Assembly: GCA_024734495.1 (NCBI GenBank)
Contig: JALMQS010000153.1
Coordinates: 35,588,584 to 35,652,583 of the forward strand
DNA: 64,000 nt
Source: Forficula auricularia
Taxonomy: Eukaryota > Arthropoda > Insecta > Dermaptera > Forficulidae
Direction of reading: 5' to 3'
Under the pieces are notes generated by a model that was given only the letters and a program-made list of their open reading frames with translations, searched no databases and had not been told where the DNA came from. Shown in pieces: positions 10,205 to 20,871 of the stretch. The stretch's first letter is position 1, and each line of letters starts with the position of its first letter. Made by a program: the position numbers and the translations under genes.

Positions 10205-12049
10205 ATGCCACCCAAATCAGTTCTTGACACAGTTAAAGGGGAGATACAAGCTCTGGGGATAGAAATTAAGCTTCTGCTCCAATACTCCTCTTACAAGGAA
10301 AATCCTCAGAAGGCAACACTAGTAGACGTACTAGAACAGGCAGCAAAACTAAAAAGTGACTTATCTAACATCATCAAAAAATCTTCTCAACATGCATTAT
10401 TCACAATAGAAGGAGGTGAAAACTTAGAAGACCAAATAACAACTCATCATAATTCACTCGTCACCTTTATTGGAGAAACCAAAATTCTTTTGTCACAAAT
10501 AACCCCCTCTAGTACTTCACAGGAAATCAACTCAACACAACTTACAATTCATCCTACTGTACATTTACCTACTCTAAATTTGCCTAAATTTTCAGGAGAT
10601 TACGATCAATGGAAATCGTTCCTAGACTTGTTCACAGCCACGATTGATAGAAATTCTTCACTCACCCAAGCTCAAAAATTATCATATTTGAAAGGGAGCT
10701 TGTCAGGCGCTGCAGCTCTAGTCATACAGGCTTACTCAATCACCGATGACAATTACTCCATTTGCTTACAATTACTCAAATCTCATTATGATCGCACTCG
10801 CGAAATAATATTCTCGTTTATTGACAAACTCTTGAATTTACACCCAATTACTCATGTAACGAAAGACACACTTTCTCAGTTTTCAATAGCAGTCACAGAC
10901 ATCACTCATAATCTTCAGACTTTAGGAATGGACCTAAAGGCGTGCAACCCTTTCATCACACGCATCATCATGAAGAAGGTGGATGGCCACTCTTTGGAGA
11001 GTTGGCTACACTCACAGTCAGTGGATGAAGTCCCTGAGTTTAACACTCTACTCAAACACTTAGACGTCAGATCTCAAGCCTTGGAGACACAGGCGAAAGC
11101 AACTCACTCTTCTAACAAACCAAACCCTCAATCATCATCCAGTTTCACAAAGAACAAATCGGTCAAGACCTACACCCTCACCACTACAGATAACTCTTGT
11201 CCCATTTGTAACAAACAACCTGTCCATCGCTTCATAGATTGTGACAAATTCAAGTCTATGACACCGATAGAACGTCACAAGAAAATCAGAGGGCTGAAAC
11301 GTTGTTTTCTTTGCTTCTCAGCACTTCACTTATCAGACAAATGTTCCTTTAAGCCTTGCTTTATGTGCAAAGGAGCTCATCATCGGATGTTGCACCTTCA
11401 ACCAACAGACAATGTCACACACAAATCTGAACCGTCTAACACAAGTCCCAACACTGCGGGCACAACACCTCCAGAAAAATCAAAACGTATATGTCAAGTG
11501 TCAAGGTCAGCCTATGAGGTTGTACCTATCTTATCGACCGCCTGTCTCAGTCTCCTATGTGCAGATGGAACTGTTCATACGGCTCGTTTTCTTATAGACA
11601 GTGCGAGCGAAGTTTCGCTTATTTCTAGTCAATTAGCACTGGCGCTTAAGACTAAGAAAACTTCTAATCCCATACAGATTGAAGGGTTAGGAGCTTCTTC
11701 CAAACTAGATGTCACTCACTCTACTTTTGTTTATATTTCCTCACGCTTTACAGACTCAGAATTTGAACCATTTGAATTCCACATAGTTAATTCACTACAA
11801 CTTAAATTACCAACCAAATCAGTAGATACATCCTCACTCTCATACCTTGAAGATAAACCTCTTGCTGATCCATGTTACCACACCCCTGCACCCATACAAG
11901 GGATCTTAGGAGCTTCTGCCTGCGCCAACATTTTTACCGGTGAGAAGATTGCTAGCCCTGACGGTAGCACAGCACTTTTCGGTTCCAAATTTGGATGGTT
12001 GCTGCTGGGTTCTGCTCCAGCCAAAATGAGCAGTTTTGCATCTGTGTGA
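10205..12049 (+). CDS. BEL/Pao gag-protease polyprotein
   Basis: This 614-residue frame begins at an ATG (MPPKSVLD) after a long A+T-rich leader. Residues about 115-260 resemble the DUF1759 gag-like region (LPKFSGDYDQWKSFLDLF). Zinc-knuckle-type motifs follow: one starting CPIC (about residue 331), a canonical CX2CX4HX4C (CFLCFSALHLSDKC, about 370) and CFMC..H..H (about 384). An aspartic protease of the DUF1758 type is at about 460, but its active site reads IDSASEV, with S-A where D-S/T-G is usual, so proteolysis may be impaired. The frame ends at a TGA while the protein is still protease-like (GWLLLGS). In intact BEL elements gag, protease and pol are one frame, so this stop is probably a mutation. 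It is among the longest intact frames in the window. Confidence 0.88.
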   Translation: MPPKSVLDTVKGEIQALGIEIKLLLQYSSYKENPQKATLVDVLEQAAKLKSDLSNIIKKSSQHALFTIEGGENLEDQITTHHNSLVTFIGETKILLSQITPSSTSQEINSTQLTIHPTVHLPTLNLPKFSGDYDQWKSFLDLFTATIDRNSSLTQAQKLSYLKGSLSGAAALVIQAYSITDDNYSICLQLLKSHYDRTREIIFSFIDKLLNLHPITHVTKDTLSQFSIAVTDITHNLQTLGMDLKACNPFITRIIMKKVDGHSLESWLHSQSVDEVPEFNTLLKHLDVRSQALETQAKATHSSNKPNPQSSSSFTKNKSVKTYTLTTTDNSCPICNKQPVHRFIDCDKFKSMTPIERHKKIRGLKRCFLCFSALHLSDKCSFKPCFMCKGAHHRMLHLQPTDNVTHKSEPSNTSPNTAGTTPPEKSKRICQVSRSAYEVVPILSTACLSLLCADGTVHTARFLIDSASEVSLISSQLALALKTKKTSNPIQIEGLGASSKLDVTHSTFVYISSRFTDSEFEPFEFHIVNSLQLKLPTKSVDTSSLSYLEDKPLADPCYHTPAPIQGILGASACANIFTGEKIASPDGSTALFGSKFGWLLLGSAPAKMSSFASV

Positions 12050-12261
12050 GGCACAGACCACTTCCCAAGGCTCGATCTTTGTATGTTTCAGCAGTGGGGA
12101 GCTAGAGGATTCTCTTAACTTACCTTTGCCGGAACGCTTTCATTAGAGGAAACCTCTGTTCGGACTCACACACAACACGTGGACAATCGCATACAGAGTT
12201 CACCTACCCTTAAAACCGGAATCGCACCTACCTTTGTGGGAATTCCGAATCCAAGGCATTT

Positions 12262-13293
12262 GTGCTTTTGCGGGCTCTGGAACGGAAATTTACAAAGAAC
12301 CCTAGATACCATACTCAATACATTGAATCCATGAATCAATATATTGACAACCATCACTTAGAGTTGGTACTACCTTCAGAACAATATCACAATAACAATA
12401 GATGTTTCTATCTACCCCACTCTGCAGTCCCAAAGAAAAACAGTTCAATATTGAGGATTGTTTTTAATGGATCTTCAACTTCGACAAATGGAAACTCACT
12501 CAACGATATTCTCATGCCAGGAGATGTCCTTCAAACCGATATAAGACATGTTCTTACCAATTTTCGATCACACCGATATGTTATTTGTATGGATATAATT
12601 TCTATGTTCCTTCAAATTCTTGTCGCAAAACCAGACCGAGATCTACTCCGCGTACTATGGCGTGAAAATTCCTCACAACCGATCTCAGTTTACCGTTTCA
12701 CTCGTGTGCCATTCGGATTATCTTGCAGTCCTTTCCTCGCTATTCGAGCGTTACATTACCTGGCTGATCAATTCTCCTCACAATATCCGACAGCTGCTAG
12801 TAACATAAAGACAAACTCTTATGTCGATGATTTCCTATTAGGAGCTGACACCATATCTGATTTGACCACGCTAGTTAAGGAGATTTGTTTTATCCTAAAA
12901 CAAGGATCATTCTTCTTTGACAAGTTTGCATCTAACTCACAGGAACTACTCGAAGACTTGAGAGATCTTCACCTCATCTCTGATTCTTCCAAGGTGCTAA
13001 GTCCTGGGGATATTTCAGTTCTGGGCATTGACTGGAGATCTCAAGAAGATAGTTTTTACTTCAAACTTACTATACCGAATGAAACTCCAAACACAAAAAG
13101 GGGTATTCTATCAGAACTCCAACGGGTGTATGATCCACTTGGTTTTTTGAACCCATGTCTGATCAAGTTTAAGATATTGTTCCAGGAGTTATGGAAAGAC
13201 AAGACGCTTGATTGGGATACTCCAATACCTCAATCTTTTCGAGACCTCATGGGAATTGTATCACAAGGAAGTTGCCAAATTCCAACACATTAA
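12262..13293 (+). pseudogene. BEL/Pao reverse transcriptase, part of broken pol
   Basis: The 343-residue frame covers most of the BEL reverse transcriptase: ALERKFTKNP (N-terminal signature), LRIVFNGSS, the first catalytic Asp in MDIISMF, FGLSCSPFLA, and YVDDFL with the two catalytic Asp residues (about residue 190). The connection region follows (LSELQRVYDPLGFLNP). Between the gag-protease stop (12049) and this frame, about 200 bp of pol N-terminus are out of frame. The frame ends at 13293 where a shift enters the RNase H remnant. The catalytic motifs are intact but the polyprotein is not. Confidence 0.88.
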
Positions 13294-13642
13294 AATCCCA
13301 CGGCTCTTAAAAAGTCTTGACGCTACAACTTACCGAATCATTTGGATTCTGCGATGCTAGTGACCTATCTTACGGATGCGTCCTTTACATGACATCATAT
13401 TATCATTCTACCCCTCCAAGATAGCAGATTCCTATATGCCAAATCTCGGGTAAGACCACTCAAACTAACTACAACTCCAAGGTCAGAACTCTTATCCGCA
13501 CATCTACTTTCAAAAGCTATTCATTTTATCCTTCCTTCGTTGTCCATGCCTATTCAGGAAATTAATTGTTTCTCTGATTCACAAATCGTACTCTCATGGC
13601 TGAATAAGAAGATCCCTCGGTTCAAGTCTTCTTACGTATGAC
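13294..13642 (+). pseudogene. BEL/Pao RNase H remnant
   Basis: Shifting between frames reveals FGFCDASDLSYGCVLY and INCFSDSQIVLSWL, typical of the BEL RNase H domain, with several stops and frame changes. It ends abruptly at the deletion junction near 13640, where sequence jumps directly into the integrase C-terminus. Confidence 0.7.
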
Positions 13643-13644
13643 GA

Positions 13645-14119
13645 AGGTGTCACGGCTTTGATTAAAATTGAAGCTCTTCTAAACTCTCGACCATTGTCTT
13701 CTCTGTCCAATGATCCAAATAGTTTTGAGGCACTCACACCAGGACATTTTCTGGTTGGAAGTTCTCTCACTACACTACCCATTCGAAGTGGAACGGATAC
13801 AAGAATTCCACTTACCAAACGTTGGAAATATGTCTCCAAACTTACTACTGAATTTTGGAATAGATGGAACCGGGAGCATTTGGCTCATCTACAGTTGAGA
13901 AACCGTTGGCTGCACAACAAGGAACAACCACAAGTGGGACAACTTGTGCTACTCTTAGATAAGGCGCTCTTGCCGGGAAAATGGACAATGGCTCGAATTA
14001 TTGAAGTTATACCCGGCAGAGATAAGTTGTCACGACTTGTTAAACTACGCACACCTAATGGGGAATGCCTTCGTCCAATCACAAAAATCTCACCCTTACC
14101 TATCAAACACGAAGGATAA
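13645..14119 (+). pseudogene. BEL/Pao integrase C-terminal fragment
   Basis: This frame encodes about 155 residues of the C-terminal part of BEL integrase: ALLNSRPLSSLSNDPN, LTPGHFLVGSSL, KRWKYVSKLTTEFWNRW and a terminal small barrel region (GQLVLLLDKALLPGKW, DUF5641-like). The zinc-binding N-terminus and the catalytic DDE core are absent, removed by the same deletion that truncated RNase H. It ends at TAA, about 130 bp before the 3' LTR. No obvious polypurine tract was found next to the LTR. Confidence 0.85.
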
Positions 14120-14251
14120 ACATTGTTAACACTTCATCACTTACACACTTTTCTTTCACACGTTTACTTTTTCCTTATCTTTACTCTCTCCTTCTCAGTC
14201 TACACCTTTTCAACAAATTTATTGCGACATTCTGTCACCGGGCTCCCGGTA

Positions 14252-15441
14252 TGGTTGCGCCAATCGCAACCGTGAGCTTATTGCATGTGTGATCATCGTT
14301 TTTACGATTTTTGTGCAGAAAAAATATCTCTAGGGCAGTGTTCGTCAACTCGATAGAACAGCGCGAGGGAGGCGCTCGCTCTGGGAACAGCCATAAACAA
14401 ATTTATGTTTATTGATATAATTAATTTTTTCTCATTCTTGTGTAATCATCGAATCTATGCAGATCATGTTCTGTTAATCAGAGTCCAGTCTCACATTTTA
14501 TTCTCATATTTTTGCTGCTGGTGTTCATTCTTTCCCTTATCAATTGTAAATTGATAAAATATCAACTAGTGAGTTGATATTTATGTTAGAACACCACAAC
14601 TGGACCTCTAATCTTCTGCTTCCTGGTAGCTGTACCATTTTCTCTCTCAGTATCGACTTCATTGGAAGGAAATACACACTCGTTTTATTTTTGGTACAGA
14701 TTGGCCTGGAAGAAATTCTCACATTCAACGGATTCGTCAAACCTTCTCAACAAACTGCTAAGTGAAACCATTTAACCTTATCCAATTTTATTACACTTTT
14801 CTTCAATTCCTTCTAACTGAAAAACTCTCTCCCTTCTTATTAAATATAATCCATTTGTTTTTGAACACTTCATCTCTTCTACGCAAATAATTTCTCAAAT
14901 CCATTTACCTATTATATTTATTTTTATCAATAAATACTGGCCGCCTTGCTATTTATGGCTAATTAGTTCTAATTTTTAAGTTTTATTTAATTAATTTTCA
15001 ATCACAATGCCACCTAATAACTTTAATTGAAAAATTGTTAATTAGATTGATAATTAATTTTAAATTCATTGATTTATTTGTCTCAAATACTTTCTGTTTT
15101 AATTAGCTTATAATTTGCTAACATTAATATGTAAAAATAAAGTGATATTTAATCATAATTCATATTCACCATTCAATTGGACTTTTTTATTTTTCCTCAG
15201 ATAATTTTTCTTGTTATATTTTTTATTTATTCTCGACTTTCAGAAGGTAAGCAAGAACCATTATTTAAATTCAATTTCATATGTGTTGATAATTTAATCA
15301 CATTAAAACTAACATAAAAGTTTAAGTGCGCTGGGCAACTGAAAAACTTTGGAGTCACTGTTATTATTTTAATCCTAACATATTTTTTAATTTTGTTGAA
15401 CTTTGAATTTTTCTAATTTTTCTACACTGACTATCAGTTGG
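14252..15441 (+). repeat. 3' LTR of the BEL/Pao element (end lost in the gap)
   Basis: It begins TGGTTGCGCC like the 5' LTR and stays collinear with it until tatcagttgg. The N run begins there, about 8 bp before the expected CAACCA end. The right target-site duplication is therefore not visible. Confidence 0.9.
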
Positions 15442-15541
15442 NNNNNNNNNNNNNNNNNNNNNNNNNNNNNNNNNNNNNNNNNNNNNNNNNNNNNNNNNNN
15501 NNNNNNNNNNNNNNNNNNNNNNNNNNNNNNNNNNNNNNNNN
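15442..15541. other. Assembly gap (100 N)
   Basis: Exactly 100 N, the conventional size for a gap of unknown length. It truncates the BEL 3' LTR. Confidence 0.98.
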
Positions 15542-15850
15542 TGAATCAGACCTAAGTGTCAAAAACGATAACCGAGCAGAGGGGTTTCTTCTGACAAGCA
15601 ATCTCATTTTAAATTTAAATTATTTTGGAATACCAGATGAAAAAACAAAGGAATTTGTGATATCTGAGCTCTACTCGCTTTATGTTTTTGACGTGACAAC
15701 GTCTTATAATTCGATGGAGCCGGCTGCACGCACAAAAAAACATGACTCATGCGGCGTTACCTCGCTCTGAGGCGTTCCATTTAAGGCTTGAAGTGCAAGC
15801 GAGAGCGCGGAACGAGCGACAAAGATTGAGGCGGGCTTTTTAAAAGCTAC
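15542..15850 (+). repeat. Unidentified repeat-like block with an open frame
   Basis: The frame from the gap to 15770 encodes GIPDEKTKEFVISELYSLY and similar residues that I do not recognise. The part from about 15690 on (gacgtgacaacgtcttataa, then a G+C-rich stretch) looks like a mobile-element end rather than a gene. No second copy lies in this window, so the repeat status is inferred from composition only. Confidence 0.3.
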
Positions 15851-16180
15851 AGTTACAAAAATTTTAATGATGTTTCCAAATTTTAAATTTAAGATTTATG
15901 AACAATAATTTAATCACAGTTTATTCTTATAATAAATTATTCAAAATTATTACTTTTTTACAACAAATTACAATTAAATTTGCAAAAATAATTAAGTAAC
16001 TAATTGAACAACAACTTTTATTCAGTTTACTTGCTGAAAGAAATAATGTCAATACAAAATTTATTATTATAAAATAATAAAATCAAAAATTAAATTTTAA
16101 CAGTCAGTAGAAATTTAAACAATAAATTTTATTCAAGTATTTTGTAAATTTAAAATGATTTTCTGAACGAAGAATTTTAT
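15851..16180. other. A+T-rich sequence without recognisable feature
   Basis: No coding frame or paired repeat is visible between the block after the gap and the hairpin at 16184. Confidence 0.5.
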
Positions 16181-16183
16181 GAA

Positions 16184-16346
16184 AAAAATCGGTTGTCTGT
16201 AAAGTCGGTTTACTGACGATAGTTGAACGTGCCAACGTCGTCATAGAAAATGCCATTTCCATACAGTATTTTTCTTATGAGTGCTGTCACGTTCAGCTAT
16301 CGTCAGTGAACCCATTTACGCAGCCAACCGATTTTTATGCTATAAG
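16184..16346. repeat. Inverted repeat (hairpin)
   Basis: aaatcggttg and actgacgatagttgaacgtg on the left return inverted on the right as cacgttcagctatcgtcagt and cagccaaccgattt. The loop is about 50 bases. It ends a few bases before the pogo-like element. Confidence 0.75.
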
Positions 16347-16511
16347 TATCATACAGTAGAACCTTGTTTATCCGGTCCTAACTGGGACCAAGCGCCGACC
16401 GGATAATCAAGAATTCGGATAATCCGAGGATCTCTGCGGTAATAAAAGCAGAAACAATTCCGCCAGACAAGGAATTTGAATTTAGCTGCGATAACTAGCT
16501 TACCGATTAGA

Positions 16512-16985
16512 TGCTGTATTTTAGAGGTATGTAACCCCTTTGGAACTAGATGTGAATTGTTCAGTATAGAGAATGAATTTTATTCTACGGTTGAATAATG
16601 AGATTTATTGTCTTGTTTAGATAGCTTTTTATTTTTCAAATCACGAGACGGTTTCGGTGGAGAATCTCCACCATCATCACTCTAAAAGTGGACAATGATA
16701 AAATAAATACAAAAAATGCAATCTTGGTAACGAACATACATATGTTATTGGCTTTTTGTTCGTTACCAAGATGGCATTTTTGAATTTATTTTATTTTAAT
16801 TTTAACTTCATTGTCTACTTTTAGACTGATGATGGTGGAGAGTCTCCGCCGAAACCGTCTCGTGATTTGAAAATAAAACATCTAAACAAGACAATACATC
16901 TCATTATTCAACCAGAATAAAATTCCTTGTCTTCATTTGAACACCACATCTGGTTCAAAGGGCTTACATACCTCAAAACAGCATC
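16512..16985. repeat. Palindromic element D with divergent hammerhead motifs
   Basis: The arms of about 220 bp are near-perfect inverted copies: tagatgctgt...ggtatgtaacc on the left and tacatacctc..acagcatcta on the right. The centre is near 16750. Each arm carries a hammerhead motif with its 3' end outward and aaaataaaa beyond it. On the left arm the core reads GTGATGA (C3 changed to G); on the right arm it is intact. Confidence 0.8.
16822..16866 (+). ncRNA. Hammerhead ribozyme motif (element D, right arm)
   Basis: CTGATGA at 16826-16832 is the textbook core. Stem II pairs GGTGGAGA with TCTCCGCC (with one G-U pair). GAAA is at 16851-16854, followed by CCGTC with predicted cleavage after C16859. 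Stem III is only A-U and C-G around one base, too small to be stable alone. Stem I is weak next to the core (GA/TC, then mismatches). AATAAA follows 12-17 bases downstream of the cleavage site. Confidence 0.7.
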
Positions 16986-17186
16986 TAATTATTATACATA
17001 AGCCATCAGCGCCTTTATAAAAAAACATGTTTATTTCAAAATATCAAAATTAAAGCGAATTTTTGGTGAAATTATAATTACATTCTTGCTATCAGGGTTA
17101 AAAATTATTATCTGTGTGAACATTTATTAAAATAAAAATCCGGAGGTGCTGATAAATGAGGGCCGGATAAGCGAGGCTTTACTGTA

Positions 17187-18220
17187 TCAATTTAAAAACA
17201 AAATAATGTTCTTTAAAAAGGGTATTTTTTCGCCTTTGAATGTAAGCAAACTTCAATTAACCCTTTAGTTTCTGAATGTTTGGTCGCCCGGTAGGACACC
17301 AGTATGCAATCCCGAGTTGTTTGCTTTTTCTTAATGCAGTATAATTTGATGTGACAACCTGATTGGCTTGTGCCCTTTGTCCTCAAGGGTGCAACAGGCA
17401 TGACCGAGAGGGTCTCTTCCTCTTTTTTAAGTTCAATAAAGAGCTATTTGGAGGAGATTATAAATGATCAAGCAAGTCATCCTCATGACTCCTAAGATCA
17501 ATGAAGGCAAGACCTTGACTACCAGCATCCTTACTTGTTGCACTTGGAGGTTTATTAAAAATCGGTCTGTCACATTAATGGCTGATAAATGATGAATATC
17601 AGTTAAAAAGAGCCAATTCTCCCTTCAGAGTAACATCAAAACCCTTCGAAATCCTTTGTTGAAGGGTTTCCCTTGGTTTGGAAACCCCTTAATGTATATT
17701 TTGATTACATTCGCCAATGCAACACTTGCCCTATTCTTAGAAGAGTGTTAAGCTAGGAACCAGCTGATAACTAAAAACATACAGGCATTAGCCCTCTCGT
17801 CGAATCTTTATTATATTTAAATAAAAAAGTCATTAAAGCATTTTTATTCATCAATTGATTAAATTCTGGAATCTATTGAATGTCCAAACAAATAGCAGCA
17901 GAAATTTTAAATTGTGTACCATTTCGAAACTATCAAACCTACAGCAATCAAATTTTACAATTTCCATTTATACAGATGATTATAATTATTCAGCACTACG
18001 TGGATGCAGAACTCTTATAAATCGAGAAATTTTATTAAACGGGTAACAGATTAAGCGGTTAGGTTTTTTTGAAGGCGCTAAAGAAATATAATTTGCTCTT
18101 AAATCTGGACTCATTGAAATTTTAAAGATTATTTTTGTTATAAAAATAATAATAATAATATTAATTATTATTATTTTGATTAGTTATGTCCCACGATTAA
18201 ATGATTAAATTTGGTATCGG
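17187..18220. other. Intergenic sequence without recognisable feature
   Basis: Short frames here (17213-17401 minus, 17855-18046 plus) have no recognisable domain and ordinary A+T-rich composition. No paired repeats were found apart from simple (aat)n runs near 18150-18175. Confidence 0.45.
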
Positions 18221-18263
18221 GAAATAAGGACTATATTTTTTTATGCAAATAATTTATATTTTA

Positions 18264-18304
18264 TTGCCAACGTTTCATCAACTTTGTTGACTTCTTCAGG
18301 GCTC
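18264..18304 (-). ncRNA. Hammerhead ribozyme motif (element E, left arm)
   Basis: On the minus strand, stem I GCC (18302 to 18300) pairs with GGC (18268 to 18266). The core CTGAAGA (18299 to 18293) is intact, stem II is TCAAC-AAA-GTTGA, and GAAA then CGTT follow. All elements match the right-arm copy except one base beside stem II. AATAAA follows immediately after stem I. Confidence 0.8.
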
Positions 18305-19059
18305 TAAAAAGTGATAAGACCTCAATTAATACAAATTATAACATTTTCAAATCAAAATCAAAATTGATCTCAAAAACCATTTCAATACATACAAAAAACA
18401 AATTAATACACAGTGTATGTAGTGATATGGTTTTGGAATCAATTTTGATTTTGATTTGAAATATTTATAATCTGTATCTTATTAAACAAGCAAAAATTGT
18501 ATATTTATAATTAAGTAATGGAGAAGGATTCAGCCAATGGGTAGCCTCTGCTGAATAATAATTGTATATTTATTTGTATCTTAGTTCTATTTTGAAAACG
18601 GCTAAACAGATTTTGATGAAATTCACGGGTTAGGGGGTTTTTGGAGTGACAATTCGATCTGTCACGGTCTCATCTTCGACAAAATTGTTTTTGATGGGTT
18701 TTTTCGTAATCAAATTAATTATTCTCAGGTAGACAAATCCCATTCTTAGGGTTTTTAAAAAAGGTTTCCCTTTTTCTTTTATACCCAGGCAGACAATGGG
18801 TTGTTTGTTTCATTGTTCTAAAAGGCCTTGAAGAAGTATTGTGATTGTGGATTTTAACATATTTTGTTCTCCCTAAACGTTAGAAATATTAATAAACGTT
18901 TTATAATTGTTTTTATAAAGAACTTTATTTATTTAATAGAATAAAAAATAATCAAAAATTTATTTAAAAATATATTTCGCATAAGCAGGTCTCAATTTTC
19001 TGAAAAAAACAACACATTTTGATAGGTTTTATTTATTAACAATTGGATGAATAAAAATG

Positions 19060-19320
19060 AATCATATGGTTGAATCAAAACAGGTGCAGGAAGTGGGGTG
19101 CAGTGGTGGGGGATCCGGGGGTAGGGCGAGGTTTCGGGGGTGGGGTCAAGCGGGGTGGGGGTTTACAGTGGGCGAATACTTATATATATTTGTATTTTTT
19201 TTTAATTTGAAAACGGCTCTCAAATAAAAATCGACCTTTTTTATCAGAATTTTAAATTTAAAATAATATTAAAATAAAGGTTTTAACTGAAGGAAGAAGT
19301 TACCGAGCATCGCTCGGTGC
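19060..19320 (+). repeat. G-rich dispersed repeat, copy 1
   Basis: The block with ggggatccggggg and tataaatatttgtattt-like sequence, followed by cgagcatcgctcggtgcctc, resembles the reverse complement of 50685-50885, where cgatactcgtt, aaatacaaatata and ccggatccccaccactgcac occur in reverse order. Confidence 0.6.
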
Positions 19321-19362
19321 CTCCAGAGTACTCTGTATTGATTGAGATTTTATCACTTTTTA

Positions 19363-19403
19363 GAGCCCTGAAGAAGTCAACAAAGTTGAAGAAACGTTGG
19401 CAA
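19363..19403 (+). ncRNA. Hammerhead ribozyme motif (element E, right arm)
   Basis: Stem I GCC (19365-19367) pairs with GGC (19399-19401). Core CTGAAGA is at 19368-19374. Stem II pairs TCAAC with GTTGA across an AAA loop. GAAA is at 19391-19394, then CGTT, with predicted cleavage after T19398 (a UH site with H = U). AATAAA overlaps the 3' strand of stem I. Confidence 0.8.
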
Positions 19404-19445
19404 TAAAATATAAATTATTTGCATAAAAAATATAGTCCCGAAACC

Positions 19446-20600
19446 AACTTTAATAATAATAATAATTATTATTTCTCCAAAACTTTTTAAATAAATTTAA
19501 TAATTTAAATAAATTTTTATTTATTATAATATTAAATTCGCTAAACACATTTGGTCATCATTGATTGACCATCCTTAGTAATAAATAAAGTATTAGTTTT
19601 TAGGAAGTGTCACTAAAAAGTAAAAAGTTTATCGCTACTGAAGATGGACAACCAGGGGTGACTGAAAAATGTAGTGAATTGTAATAAATAAATAAAAGAA
19701 AGAATTTATTTAAATTAGCAAATTTATATCACTAAAAAATAAATATTCCTTGAAGTATGAAGAAAGAAATTTTATTTAATTAGGCTAAACCCTAAACAAA
19801 GATATAGGTATTCTATTAGACAGTGCACATGCACGAAATCATTTTCGACTCGAGTAAAAAGCTTCAATTAAAAAAATATATAGGTATCTTAAAGAAATAT
19901 TTAAGAAAAAAAACATGTGTGAGCTTCATCCACATAAGATCCCTATTATTATTTTAAAAGCCACTAATAGTTCATCACAAATAAAATGTAATAATATTAT
20001 ATTAGGAAATTTAAATTATTATTTTAAAATCAAGTCTTGTCTCCAATTTCCTCTCTATTAGGATATTTCTCCTTTATTGTAACAAAAAAATTCAAACAGA
20101 TACGTCTCTAAAGAAGTTTCACTTCAATAATCATCAACCTACTTGGTATTTAATGTAAGCAAAATATGCATGGTAGTTACAGGGTTAATGTCACCATTGG
20201 AATTATTCTTGCCTCAAATCACTATTATTTTCTTTATTGGGCCTCCGAGGAGCGGGCCACCTCTCACAATAACGATAAGATAGATATGTACATATTTACA
20301 AGCAACTTCACACTTTCAGCTTCAGAACAATTAACTAAAATTCAGAGTGGGTGGATGAGAGAGCCAGGATAAATCCTGACTCACATTTCACTTTTTTTTT
20401 TAAATTTACAATAAAATAATTATACGCCGCCCGCTCTATAGGTTCTTCTGCCAAAAGTGTAAAAATTAAAGAGAGATCCCCTCATCGGCCTATATGTTAA
20501 ATCATTTATTGTTCTTTGGGATATACTCAGAGCGACGAGGAACTCCACCGCTTTATGCCACCATCGCTCCGCAATATTTTCCACCAGACTGGAGTTGCCC
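19446..20600. other. A+T-rich sequence without recognisable feature
   Basis: No gene supported. A short frame at 20166-20372 has no recognisable domain. Confidence 0.45.
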
Positions 20601-20615
20601 CTATATTTTTCAATT

Positions 20616-20868
20616 TTATTTTAGTGGGCAACACCCAGTCCTGCAAACGCGGAGACGGTCTGCACGTCCAAAAAACCACACCACCCCCGACACATCCTTC
20701 GCCACGATGTCTGGCTTTCTATTGCCCGCCGAGCTGGAGTACAAGTACTCCAACTCGACACGCATTCCCTTTTTGATTAGATCGTCGGCCAGACATAGTA
20801 CCACAGCGTCATGCCTCTTAACCCGCCCATCCGAGGTCCTGTCGCAACATTGGATAATGTGCGACGTT
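20616..20868 (-). pseudogene. R2-type LINE remnant: restriction-like endonuclease region
   Basis: The minus frame reads HIIQCCDRTSDGRVKRHDAV, then LADDLIKKGMRVELEYLYSS, then RKPDIVAKD. This order (a CCHC-like H..Q.C.RT.G.R..RH segment followed by RKPDIV) is characteristic of the C-terminus of LINEs with a restriction-like endonuclease, such as R2 relatives. Only about 80 residues survive. The block is visibly richer in G+C than its surroundings, which supports an origin by insertion. Confidence 0.6.
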
Positions 20869-20871
20869 TAG

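Larger units (their letters stand above)
8788..15441 (+). mobile_element. BEL/Pao LTR retrotransposon, internally deleted
   Basis: The layout is 5' LTR (8788-9999), tRNA-Trp primer-binding site (10011-10028), a gag-protease frame (10205-12049), a broken pol with reverse transcriptase (12262-13293), an RNase H remnant, a short integrase C-terminal piece (to 14119) and a 3' LTR (14252-15441). The 3' LTR is cut by the scaffold gap about 8 bp before its end. A complete BEL pol should also hold the full RNase H and integrase catalytic core. These are missing through a large deletion near 13640, so the copy is non-autonomous. The LTRs are very similar, differing mainly by small indels, so the insertion is fairly young. 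Confidence 0.92.
16354..17184. mobile_element. Pogo/Tigger-like element with nested hammerhead palindrome
   Basis: The left end CAGTAGAACCTTGTTTATCC and right end GATAAGCGAGGCTTTACTG are inverted, and TA flanks both (16352-16353, 17185-17186). Inside are further ccggataa motifs near both ends. There is no transposase. Much of the interior is occupied by the 475-bp palindrome at 16512-16985. The ends fit the pogo group of the Tc1/mariner superfamily. Confidence 0.7.
18225..19440. mobile_element. Element E: 1.2-kb unit flanked by inverted hammerhead arms
   Basis: The two ends are nearly identical inverted arms of about 90 bp. They run from tatatttttttatgcaaat (left) to atttgcataaaaaatata (right) and include a complete hammerhead motif in each, both with intact core and 3' ends outward. 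The interior has its own small palindrome (about 18335-18475) and a G-rich segment (19060-19320) related to 50685-50885. There is no reverse transcriptase or other coding frame, so any mobility would have to be provided in trans. Confidence 0.75.

Noticed and set aside
20494..20871. Plus-strand 125-codon frame
   Set aside because: It is antisense to the R2-like endonuclease remnant, whose minus-strand motifs are recognisable.
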